A stretch of DNA of 64,000 bases from Perilla frutescens. Its lineage: Eukaryota; Streptophyta; Magnoliopsida; Lamiales; Lamiaceae. The notes below the pieces were generated by a model that worked only from the letters and a program-made list of their open reading frames with translations, had not been told where the DNA came from and searched no databases. Position 1 is the first letter of the stretch. Each line of letters opens with the position of its first letter. The stretch lies in NCBI GenBank assembly GCA_026008535.1, contig BRKX01000004.1, forward strand, positions 54,754,501 to 54,818,500, given 5' to 3'. Shown here piece by piece: positions 45,957 to 56,545 of the stretch. The position numbers were made by a program, and so were the translations under genes.

Positions 45957-45960
45957 TATA
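45035..45960. repeat. Left arm of a large inverted repeat
   Basis: About 0.9 kb that is the reverse complement of 51950-52890. From outside in: the TBL intergenic block (otherwise seen in + orientation at 1-60 and 7145-7400), a CACTA-like terminus at 45433, tRNA-like sequence, then AT/CA repeats (45894-45960). Open frames here (for example at 45184-45408) are mirrored in the other arm and are not called as genes. Confidence 0.85.
45785..45905 (-). repeat. tRNA-derived (SINE-like) segment, left arm copy
   Basis: The minus strand has a box-A-like TTAGCCTACTTGGTTCAAC and, ~35 bp on, a box-B-like TGTTCGAATCTC; a second box-B-like word follows. The same in + orientation is at 52020-52140. Not a foldable intact tRNA by eye. 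Confidence 0.4.
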
Positions 45961-48279
45961 GGGGTTATAATAGGGACTACGATCTCTATGTGAGAAATAG
46001 GGACAACTCTCAGCCTTACAAATATTTATGATTGATGGTTGAGATTAAATTGGTGAAAAATAGAATATATCTAATATCATCTATTTAATTAGTCAAATAT
46101 GACTAATTATGTAATTTTGATCCTGAATTTCATATGGAATTATCTAACAACATTAGATCTAGATACGTATCTATATGGAAGTTTTTATTGATATCCATAA
46201 TTAAAAATTAATTATACCCATATCAATCCGTCTTCTCACTTCTACCCTAGTATCACGAGTTCTCTCCCCAAAAAATCAGCGGCTACTACTGTAGAAGTTC
46301 TCGATTGTGACTGATTTTCTATTGCGTAGATGAAAATCACCACTGAAAAAGGAAGTCAACTGCGACGTCTTTCAATTTTCGGGGACGCGGATGTTAGGTT
46401 CTGGATTTAACAACAACAATTGTGAGTTGATAAATCGAACTACATTAACACCAAAAAAATATCGAGCTTCAAACAAGGTAATTGTATCCATTCGATTTAA
46501 ATATTTTCGATTTATTTATTAATATTTTGTTGGTGTTTGATACAAACAATTAAACCATTCGTAGAAATTTAGACAAATTGGTTCAGTGATTCGAGACGAA
46601 TTTGTATGAACAATGTTGATACTTTGGATGATTAGATTTTAAAAAATATTCTTGAGCTTTTTAAAATGTCTTTCAATGTTTCATTATAATATTTATGGTG
46701 CTAAATAGAAGGAATCATCCATACATATTTTATTTCATTTATGTGAATGACATCATTAATGACATAATAATAATTAAACTAAATTTGGTTCTTAATAATA
46801 GTGAATTTGGTGCTTAATATAATCCTGACTTTAAACAATTTTAATGATTTTTATGACTAGATTTTTCTTAATATTTTTTATATTGTTGGGAATTCATTTA
46901 ATTCTTCATTATAATATTTCTGGTGCTAAATACAAGATGTCATTCATTTATGTTTTATGTTCTTTAACAGTATAAATCACTTCAATATAACAAATACTTC
47001 AACATCAATTGGACCATCTTCACACGAGAGCCTATAGTGTAGGTTTGTCTTAGCATTGTTCCTTTCACTTTTTATATTACTATCTGCACTTAGAATTAAC
47101 ACAATATTTTCCTCTCATAAACTTTGACTCGTTTCAGGAAATATTCTCTCATTTTCTTTCTTAGTTGTCTGTCATCTCCTTCGTTACTTCCCTTTCTCAT
47201 TCTTTCTTCTTCTTCATCATCAACTCGTATTTTTCATTTTGTAGTATCTGTATAGGTGTAAGTGTTTATATAAAATTGTTAGAAGGATATTCATAATACC
47301 ACATGCTAAAAATGAGAATTTTAATAACATGCTTCCAAATGAGTTCACCCCAATCTAATGAGTACAGAGAGATTAGTGCTAAAAAGTTAATTTCTTCATG
47401 CTAAATAAACCAAAGATTAATGCGCAAATGAGTTTTAAACAATAGACATTCCTCAACACCACCCCACTCAATTTAGTGAATTTATAGATTTATGCTAAAA
47501 TTGGAATTTCTTAATATTAAAATGAGTATTTTTCTGCAAATTAACCAATTACTCATCCAAAAATGTGTTCTTACAATTTTATAACTTCGTGATTACAGTA
47601 TAAAAGAAAATAAAAAATATTCCAAAATGTATCCTCTACAAAGTAATGATACGACATCACTGTATCTCAATCCAATAAATTAGTTTTCTTTGTATGCTTA
47701 AATCAAGATTTCGAAATCACTTCACGCAATCTAAGTATTACGCATATTCATGCTAAAATGTGAATTTCTTAATGCTAAAGCCTGTAATTTTCTGAAAATC
47801 AACCAATGAGTCATGCGAAAATGTATTTTGATAACTTTTTCTTACTTTGTGATTAAAGAGTAATGAAATCGAAAAAACTAGGGTTTCCTTTTACCCTTTT
47901 TCAGTTTTGAACTTGAACCATCTTGTTTTCCGCCATTGTTGTTTTGCTTTGTTCGATTTTGTTGCGAAACCTCTTCTTGATTTTCATTTCTTCTCTTTGT
48001 ATGGTTTGAATCGTAATTCTTCGTCGATGATTTGGATTGATTTCAGTTTTACAGTTGGAAATTCAATCTCGCAGCTTTTTGATTTGTTCTTTCAGGAACG
48101 TTGCTGCTGTTAAAGTTTTTTTTGTTCCAATTTTACCCTTAATGAAATGGGGGAATGTAAAATTCTCATTTTAATTACAAGTTTTCCACCGCCTCATTCC
48201 TTTAATCTGCTTTAATCTGGACCGTCTAGATTTGGGAATGGGTGGATGTGATGGATTCCTAATTCCCACATGGGGGAGA
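45961..48279. other. Element interior with degenerate repeats, no gene
   Basis: AT-rich sequence. A pair of ~258-bp-spaced repeats (ATGCTAAAAT-GAATTTCTTAAT, then AA-TCAACCAAT-A-TCAT and TGTGATTA) lies at about 47490-47610 and 47749-47860, with a weaker third copy near 47370. An open frame at 47907-48113 has no family resemblance and no neighbouring exon signals; it is not called. Confidence 0.5.
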
Positions 48280-50070
48280 TGTTAGGAAAATTCGTTAGAA
48301 CAGCCCAACTGATGATTTTGATGAAATGTCAAAACATGTGTGATGATTTAATGAAAAACTGCAGGTTATGAAAAGCTGTAAATAAGGGGTAATGACCAAG
48401 TAAGACTTCAGACATCAGTCTAGCTGAAATGAGAGACAGCTATGTTGAAGCATGGTCAACCAGCTTAAAAGGTTGCCTCGATCAGACCAGTCATAGTCAA
48501 CTCTTCAAAGCTTAAGAAAAGCTATAAATGGGAAGAGAACTTTGGAGACTGGTAGACATCCTTAGATGAGTAACCATTAGTCTAGCTGAGAGCTAAAAAA
48601 GACTGATGAGAGCAGAGCCAGCTTGAAAGGTGAAACTGAACTGATCAACGATCAGTCAGTTATAAAGAGCCAGCTCTAAAACTAATCAAAGATCAGTTAG
48701 CTGAAAGAAAAGCTCTAAAACCTTTGAGCCAATACTGAACTGACCGAAGATCAGTTCAAGGAGAGAAAAGCTCAAACAAGTAGTCGACTGATAGTCCAGA
48801 ACTGAAAGCTTTTCAAGCTAAGCTGCCAAGTCAGCCTTACTGGACTAGTCCTGGATTGAAGCTCAAGGAAACTGAAGAACTGCCAACTGGACAATCTCAG
48901 AGCTGAAAGTCGAGACAGCTGAGAGCCCATCAGTTGAATGTCCAAAAACTGATAGCCGAAATACTCATTTTCTCTGACAATCAGTCAATGAAGATCTCGA
49001 CAGGAAATCTTTGAAAGATCCTGATGATCTTAGAGCAGAAGTCATTAAAGTTAAACGGCTAGTTCATTAAAAGCTTCAAACGGCTATAGGCATTAAAATG
49101 CCATCGGTGAATTCAGCATATTCACCAGTCACAACGGTCAAAAGATCACTCATCTATTTAAAGAGAGTGAACTCAATTCTGGTCAAGACTTTTGCAAAGA
49201 CTTTTTAAAAAATTTCTTGCAAAACTAATTGTGCTATTTTGCAGACATTGAGCTTTCTTTCTCTCTCCCTCCCCACAGCTCAAGAGCTTAAGTCTCCTAA
49301 GCGAAATGTCTCAACTGAGAAGGTGTGCTTCAAGTCTAAAGCAAACAGCTAGCTGACGCTGAATTCCAGCTCAAGCTTCTCAGTTCAGTCCCTCAAAGAT
49401 CAACCACTCAGCTCAAGCTAAAGGAGCATTCCAAGTTGATAACAGATTCAAGACTGCCTTCTTGAAGATCAAGTGAGATCTAAAATCGTGTAAAGACGGT
49501 CAATAACACCTAAAGTCTCAATGAGCAGTTGGGACCGGTAAGTGTGAGCTGTTGACCCATAAACCGGCTGAGAAGGAGCGTGTACCGACGGGTCCATTTT
49601 TCTGGGACAACAACAGTTGGAAAGGAGGCCGCGCTCGGGTTGAAGGGTGTTGTTTTCAGGTCCAACATGAATTCTTCACTGTGTAACTATAATAAAGAAA
49701 TTTTACACTTACATAGTGGATTGCCCTTCTGCAGAAGAAAGAGAGGACGTAGAAGTAGGAAGCTTCGAACCTCTATAAAGTCTTGTGTGTGTTGTCCCTA
49801 TTGCTTTCAGCTTTGCATGTTCTTAAACTGCACACCTTCACACACACAAGCTGCACTGACAAGCTAAGCTAAGTCTTCAAGCTATCAGTTCTAATTAACT
49901 GATCAGCTCACGAGCTAAGCTCTAAGTCAGGCTCTCACTCAACTGAAGAGCGCACGGATAAAATATCGAAAGAGAGTCAGGGCCTTATACATTCCGCAAT
50001 CAGTTTAAGTTTTTGAAGTCAGTTTATTCACCCCCCTCTAAACTGACATAGACTCGCACCGGGACCAACA
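48280..50070 (+). mobile_element. Solo LTR, Sirevirus/Maximus-like copia
   Basis: 1.79 kb bounded by TGTTAGG...GGACCAACA. It contains a TATA-like CTATTTAAAGAG (49154-49165) and ends with a T-rich stretch, ATTCACCCCCCTCTAAAC, and a terminus typical of Sirevirus LTRs (known family feature). Flanks are GGAGA on the left and GGAGG on the right, a possible 5-bp TSD with one mismatch. No internal gag or pol remains, so it is probably the product of LTR-LTR recombination. Orientation taken from the TATA-to-CCCCCC order. Confidence 0.7.
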
Positions 50071-50279
50071 GGAGGGTTCCCACCAGATCCACCCCGCACA
50101 CACACACACACATACCAATCTTTCACCACATATCATTCAAAATTCAATGGTCAAGATTTGGTCAAAGAGACGGTGGCATGATTGTAAATAAAAGAAATTT
50201 TAAAAAACGTGGTGGTATTTTGGTAATTTTTGTGTTTAGGTCAAAATTGAAAAAATAAAGAAAAATAGTGGACTTCCAG

Positions 50280-51600
50280 ATGGCGGGCTAACAGAGACAC
50301 ATTCATATGCTGACAAACACATAATCATATGCTAACGAAACAATATCACTTCATTCACAACACCTAACTTTAAATGCAAAACTGATTTTGTTAGAAAATT
50401 ATTAAAGGATGAATTTTATATGGTTGGAAAGCTAGTCAAGCCTACTTTTCAACAAAAAAAAAATCAAAAAAATATTAATCGTGAACAAAGCTATGGTTGT
50501 TTGATTAAAGGTTGTTAGTTGTATTATTTGACTTCAATATACTACACTATTGCTTTGTTAGCATTGTGTAATAAATTCCTTTAGCATTACATAATACTCA
50601 TGTTAGCATACGACATTGCTAACGGCAACAAATGACAAAATTCAATAAAATTAAATTGTTGAACTCTAAAATTGATGTGATATCAATATAACTAATCATG
50701 ATGCTAGCGAATCATCTGTCATATGCTAACAAATCATTCTTAATTGAGATGAAAGTTATACATTGATTATACACATGTAATATTAAGTACATATGATTCT
50801 GTTACCAGATATAATTATACTACAGTAGCATTATTATAATATTTTCATTAGCATATGTCAATGCTAATTAACGTCAACAATGCATTAGAATTCTCATATA
50901 AAATATATCTTAATGCATTAAATTATTATTCATTGTCAATATAATTGATACTGATAAAGCATTTATCATGTGCTGATGAAACATCCTAATTGGGTTTAAA
51001 TAAATATTTATAGCAATATAATTGATGCAAATGAAGCATATCTTAATTGAGATGTAATAAATATTTTCAACAATATAATCATTGCTAATGAAATATTTGG
51101 CATATGCTAACAAATCATGTCTAATTGGGACAAAAGTTATACAATGATTATACACGTGTAATATTAAACACATATGATTCTATTAATTAGCAGATATAAC
51201 TACACTACATTAGTATTAATATAATATTTTCGTTAGCATATGGTAATGTTAACATTAGCAATGCATTAACATTCTCGATATCAATATAATCAATGCTAAT
51301 GAAGCGTTTACCATTTGATAACAAAGCACGTCCTAATTGGAATGAAATAAAATCTTATAGCAATATAATTAATACTAACGTAACATATCCTAATTGGGAT
51401 GAACTAAATCCTTATAGCAATATAATTGATGCCAACGAAATATTTGTTATATGCTAAAGAAACATACCGAATTGTGATTGCATAAACCTTTACAACAATA
51501 TAATTGATGCTAACAAAACATTTGTATATGCTAATGAAATATTTATCGTATGCTAAAGAAGTATTCTAAGCTCAAATACGCGTGAAAAGCAAAACTTTTG
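50280..51600. repeat. Degenerate repeat field with (T)ATGCTAA motif
   Basis: More than a dozen scattered copies of ATATGCTAACAAA / GCTAATGAAACAT, combined with CAATATAATTGATGC and CCTAATTGGGATGAA, form a ~60-80 bp degenerate period. No coding signal. Bases 51600-51950 are plain AT-rich sequence. Confidence 0.65.
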
Positions 51601-51932
51601 TATTTTTCATCCATATTTTTTCTTATGAACATATGCTTCACTAATTTTAAATAAAAGAGGATTAAAAGACCTTTAATTTGCATTAATCCGACAAAAAATG
51701 AACGAGTTATGATCATTTGTAGTTTTTAAGAATTTTTTGAGATGCTGAGTCGCATGGTATCAACTTTTTTGAAAAATGTGACGGAAATACCCTCACAGCC
51801 TGAAAAAACTCGTGAAAATTACAAAATTGTCATCGTATTTTAATCTAAATTCTGGCTGTGTATTTTTTTTGAATGAATGGTAAGAGATTGGTTTATAGTT
51901 TACACACTAGGGAATGATTTACATTTGATCAA

Positions 51933-51949
<17 letters not shown>

Positions 51950-51997
<48 letters not shown>

Positions 51998-52890
51998 CTG
52001 AATGTAAACATGAATATACATTAGCTCACTTGGTTCAACTATAAAGGATAAAGCTCTGCATTTTCGGGAGGTCACATGTTCGAATCTCAGGAGCCGCAAA
52101 TGTTTCCGTGAGGTCACAAGTTCGAATCTCGGGAGCCGCAAATGCTGGAATAATATGTGGCGCGTGCGCTGCACTTGCTAGCCCCACCATGTGTGCGCTT
52201 AATTTTTTTTATTTTTGGCGATAATCCTTCATTAATTTTTTTTATTTTTTTTAGTTTTCGACGATTGAATTTGGCGATTATTTAGCAACAGAAAAATATG
52301 TCGTTAATTTTTTTCATCGTTAATTATGTCATTAAAATGACTAATGATGAGATTTTTAACGACGGACTTGATCTGTCATTAATCCGTTGTTAAAATGGTT
52401 TTAGGTCTTTTGAGGTTTTGCAAAGGAAAATTCCATCATTAAAATGCAATTTTTTTTTTGTAGTGATGATATGTCTAAAATTACAATAAAATCATCCTTC
52501 TCCAGCGTTGCTAATTGTGGACCAAAACTATAAAAATTATTAAATATTTCCATGTATTAATTAAGCTATAGTATAGTTAGAGATGCCGAAAAAAATTTGG
52601 TTTCTGATCTTGTGCCATCGAAAGTCTACACATTCCGCATAAGCTGCTAGATCTGGATTTTTTTTTTAATTTTGGAATTGTGCATGTGACCTCACTTTGT
52701 TAATTAAGAAAGATAACAAATTAACTTCAGTATATAATAATTTGGGAAGAAGTTAGAAGATGAAGATTCCAGGTCCTGAAGAAAAGGGTCAAATATATTT
52801 TATATTGGATAAATTATTGTCTATATCTCAATTTTTTTTTCAAATCTATTCCAAACTAAAACTTATTATTATGTTTTGTTTTTGTTTTTT
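51950..52890. repeat. Right arm of the large inverted repeat
   Basis: Reverse complement of 45035-45960, starting with CT and TA microsatellite runs (51933-51993). It then holds the tRNA-like segment, the CACTA-like terminus and the TBL intergenic block in the normal + orientation. Confidence 0.85.
52018..52142 (+). repeat. tRNA-derived (SINE-like) segment, right arm copy
   Basis: Box-A-like TTAGCTCACTTGGTTCAAC and box-B-like TGTTCGAATCTC, with an extra repeat of the box-B region (AAGTTCGAATCTCGGGAG). Resembles a degenerate tRNA with a long insert between the boxes. Confidence 0.4.
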
Positions 52891-53234
52891 GAGGAGTAGA
52901 CTAGTTGGAACTTTGGAAACAGATATTTGTATTACTTTTTATATGGTTTGTAGCAATATAGATTCCAAAACTTAATCACGATTCTAATGTTATTTTAATA
53001 TTTTTTCATTCTTCTTCAAAAATGATTTTATTGAAAATTAAAATGCAAAATATTTTGAAGCCAAACTCGTGGGCATGTCTATAGGTCTATCTAAATTAGT
53101 ACCCTTTACATAAAGATTTATTTTATTCACCTTAAATCGTATTATATTATCATCATCAAATCGTCGATTGTGAATATGAATCTTTAATTTGGCTGCATTA
53201 TAGAAAAATAATCTCGAATGCTATTCTCTTGAAA

Positions 53235-54215
53235 ATGAACATTGACAAATTGATATTTAGATTCAAGTCACATTACATTGTTGGTTTCTTCCTCATAGCT
53301 TTTGTCACTGCTACAATTTATCTAACTGTTGTGAAGGAGCAAGAAACCCAGCAAGAGCATCTCTCTGTATTGCACAAAGATCGAGAAATGAGGAAGGAGC
53401 ATGACGACGACGATAGTCTCGTAGTTTCAGCAAATGAGACTGCAGTTACTACGAGATGTGATTTGTCTACTGGTAGATGGATTTATGACAACGTTTCACG
53501 GCCATTGTACGAGGAGGGGCAGTGTCGTTTCATGATTGAACATTTTGCTTGTGAGAAACATGGAAGAAAAGAAGTCGAATATCAAAAGTGGAGATGGCAA
53601 CCACGTGAATGTGATCCTTCCGAGGTTTTTGTTTCTTACATTTGACTTACAAATATATATATATTTTTTTGTTGGAATGTGAATGAGACGACTTAGCTAG
53701 GTATATATATCATATATCAACACAGGTTCAATGGTACAAAATTGTTGGAGAAAATAAGAGGGAAGAGGCTTGTATTTGTGGGGGATTCATTGAACAAGAA
53801 TCAATGGGGGTCGTTGCTTTGCCTAATCGAGTCTTCTCTCGATCAATCATCGGATAAATCTATTGTAAATAAAGATAATCTGTTCACATCCAAGGCAACC
53901 GTAAGTTTTCTTTTCTATACGAACGTGTTGATTCAGTCCATCAATTTTCGTTTACCTAAATTTCTATCGTTTCACAAGTTTTATAGTTTTATTTTGCTTA
54001 CATTATATGAAGGATTACAATGCGACCATCGAGTTCTATTGGTCTCCGTTACTAGTCGAATCAAACTGCGACGATCCAAATAGCCATTCAATTAGAGATC
54101 GTATAATTAGAGTGACATCAATCGAAAATCATGCTAGGCATTGGACAGATGCAGATATACTCATCTTTGATGCATTTATGTGGTGGCTTGAGCCTACCAT
54201 GACCCTCTTGTAAGT

Positions 54216-54256
<41 letters not shown>

Positions 54257-54915
54257 CAAATTCAAGACCAAATATTAATGTTGTGTATGATCAGATGGGG
54301 ATCATTTGGGAGCTCTGATGCAATCTACAAAAGAGTAGAAATGAGGCTGCGTCGCTATGAAATGGCTCTAAACACATGGTCCGATTGGTTGGATTTCAAC
54401 ATTAATCGAACCAAAACCAAACTCTTCTTCATGAGCCTCTCACCTAGCCATATGAAGTAAGTTAGTTTATATATAATATATATATATATAGATATATAGA
54501 TATTTATATATTTGTCACACAAAGTTTGAGAAGTTCTCCATAAAATAATTTGGAATTTTTCCAGCGTTTGTAGCGGTGAAAGTTGGGATGATCGAAGCAA
54601 CTGCAATAGCGAAACTGAGCCAGTTTTGAAGGATGGATATTGGGGAATTGCTACAGATCGAGAAATGATGAACGTAGCAGAATCAATCCTGCATCAGTTG
54701 GAGACGAGAGGCCTAAATGTCACATATTTGAATATAACCAATTTATCTGACTACAGAAAAGATGCTCATCCATCGATTTATAGGAAATTTCTTCATCCTC
54801 CGAGTGAAGAGGAGCTATCAAACCCCATAAGCTATTTGGATTGCGTTCATTGGTGTCTCCCGGAGTTCCCGATGTGTGGAACGAGATCCTTTATTATTAT
54901 ATTATCGATTCTTGA
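53235..54915 (+). pseudogene. TBL-type polysaccharide O-acetyltransferase, copy C (two single-base lesions)
   Basis: Exons 53235-53624, 53726-53900, 54013-54209, 54295-54456, 54574-54915. Same domain order as copies A and B, with signal anchor FFLIAFVTATIYL, PMR5N, GDS (FVGDSLNKNQW) and DAFMWW. Start: the first in-frame ATG (53235), as in copy B. Lesion 1: the exon-1 end reads CCTTCCGAG (one extra C against copy B), so splicing enters exon 2 out of frame and meets a stop. Lesion 2: near 54861, CCCGG stands where copy B has CCCGGG. The segment after DCVHWCLP is therefore shifted, losing GVPDVWNE but keeping the Asp and His. The (TC)n run at 54217-54253 in intron 3 is longer than in copies A and B. 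Confidence 0.85.
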
Positions 54916-54984
54916 AAAATGTAGTATAGATCTAGATTACTATTAGCTTTCAATAGAAGTTATTGAGCTCCTCTAAAATTAGCT

Positions 54985-55310
54985 CATGGGATTTATTTTT
55001 GCACTCTGCATTTCACCCATTGCAGGACTTTCAAATTAAGAGTTTTTCTTTTATTTTTTCTTCAATTTTATTTTTTGTGATTTAATTTAATTTTACAATT
55101 GCTTATTAGGGTTCACCACATCATATTAGGTTTATAATTATTTTTTAGTATTTAATTTTCAGTTTTCAATTAATAATTCATTATTATGGTTAATTATTTC
55201 ATTTTTTTTTGTTCATATATATTGATTATGATCATTTATGTTACAATTAAATTAAATTTTATAATAAATATTATTAATATCATAAATTTGATAATTAAAT
55301 AAGAAGTGAA
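54985..55310. repeat. Dispersed TBL-flank repeat, copy downstream of C
   Basis: Matches 44810-45010 downstream of copy B, with the TTTAATTTTCAGTTTTCAATTAATAATT tail also seen near 3285-3315 and 3760-3785. Followed by the 3' flank block (about 55390-55570) shared with copy A. Confidence 0.65.
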
Positions 55311-55453
55311 ACGGGAAATTTGAACCGTTAGACTGATCAAGGTCTAATAAATTTTTTATTGGTCCTGTACATAAAATGTTATTTGAAACAGTTAATTAAA
55401 GTCGTGAATATTAGTTTTATTTTTGTTTAGAGTGGAAAAGGATCTATCGTTTC

Positions 55454-55458
<5 letters not shown>

Positions 55459-55501
<43 letters not shown>

Positions 55502-55507
55502 CTTTTT
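55459..55507. repeat. Poly-T tract
   Basis: A run of more than 40 T interrupted once near its end; copy A has only ten T at the matching place (7051-7061). The length is likely unreliable in any assembly. Confidence 0.85.
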
Positions 55508-55911
55508 GCATTTTTCCCTTAGATTTGTTGAGTACGAGTTGCAACTTGCAAGTTTGTGTGGGTTAATATTTCATTTTTTTGACAATGAGAAATATTTTTA
55601 TTAATTAACCAACTTCCTCAATACATGAGGAAAATTTGTGTTCCAAATCATCATTTCATGACACATTACATGTACACTAACGCATGAAACAACACGAACA
55701 ACATAATTTACTTCTCTATATATATGTTTAAAATCACAAATAAAATCATCTTTCTCCATCATCACTAATTGTTGACCAAAACTATAAAAAATTATTAAAT
55801 ATTTTCCGTCGATTAATTAAACTACAGTATGATTAGAGATGTTAAAATAAATTTGGTTTCTTCTGATCTTGGGAATCCTACACATTCCGCATAGACTGTT
55901 AGATCTTGTGT

Positions 55912-56322
55912 AGCATCAAGTGTTACTCAAAGTGTATTAGATGATTTCATCCACCTTTATAGGGACCCAAGCGACCAAGTTTTTAGTTGGTAAGACATGT
56001 TTCAAATTTGACCATAGTTTGTTCCTTTTTTAATTTAAATTAATAATTAATTTAATTTGCTCCTCATCTTTAAGATCGAAAATCTATTCAATTTTTATTC
56101 ATCATAATAAATTCACGCAGCAGCAACTATAAAAAATCAATCTATCTTCGACTTTATGGTACCATATCAAATAAATACGGTATTGATATTCAAAATTAGA
56201 AAATGTATAGTAAAAGGAACATATTTCTCCTTTAGGACAGCATCATTTATATAAACTAATTAATGCATTTCACCTCATTCCCACCATTTCCATGTGCCAT
56301 GATTGCAAAATCACATGACTAA

Positions 56323-56369
<47 letters not shown>

Positions 56370-56545
56370 CAAAACCAAACAAAAAAACCTAATTAATCAT
56401 GAATCTCCTATTTCATGCTATTAATATGTATTAAGTGTACATTCATAATGACAATATCAATGTGAGATCGACCTACATGATATCATATATAAATATGATG
56501 TCATAATTTGAGAAAAAAATTGAAGAAAGGAGGTTGATAGAAAAT
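55912..56545. other. Intergenic, with foldback remnant and (AAT)n
   Basis: About 55912-55955 resembles the right end of the 3.1-3.5 kb foldback element (GTGTAGCAT, then AGATGATTTCATCC). An (AAT)n microsatellite spans 56321-56366. No gene. Confidence 0.6.

Larger units (their letters stand above)
45433..52464. mobile_element. CACTA-like non-autonomous element (inferred)
   Basis: The left end is CACTACAAAAAATTCGCATT at 45433. The right end is its inverse (TTTTTTGTAGTG ending at 52464). Both are followed inward by repeated short words such as AACGACGGA and TCGTTAA typical of CACTA subterminal regions. No transposase frame is seen. The match between the two sides continues about 400 bp beyond the CACTA termini, so a palindromic duplication of one CACTA end is an alternative to a simple element with long TIRs. 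A 3-bp target duplication is not evident (TAT on the left, ATG on the right). Confidence 0.55.

Noticed and set aside
47907..48113. 68-codon frame before the Sirevirus-like LTR
   Set aside because: No homologous motif, no exon signals, inside AT-rich repeat sequence.
52018..52142. A genuine tRNA gene
   Set aside because: Boxes A and B are recognisable, but I could not form acceptor and anticodon stems by eye; better called tRNA-derived.
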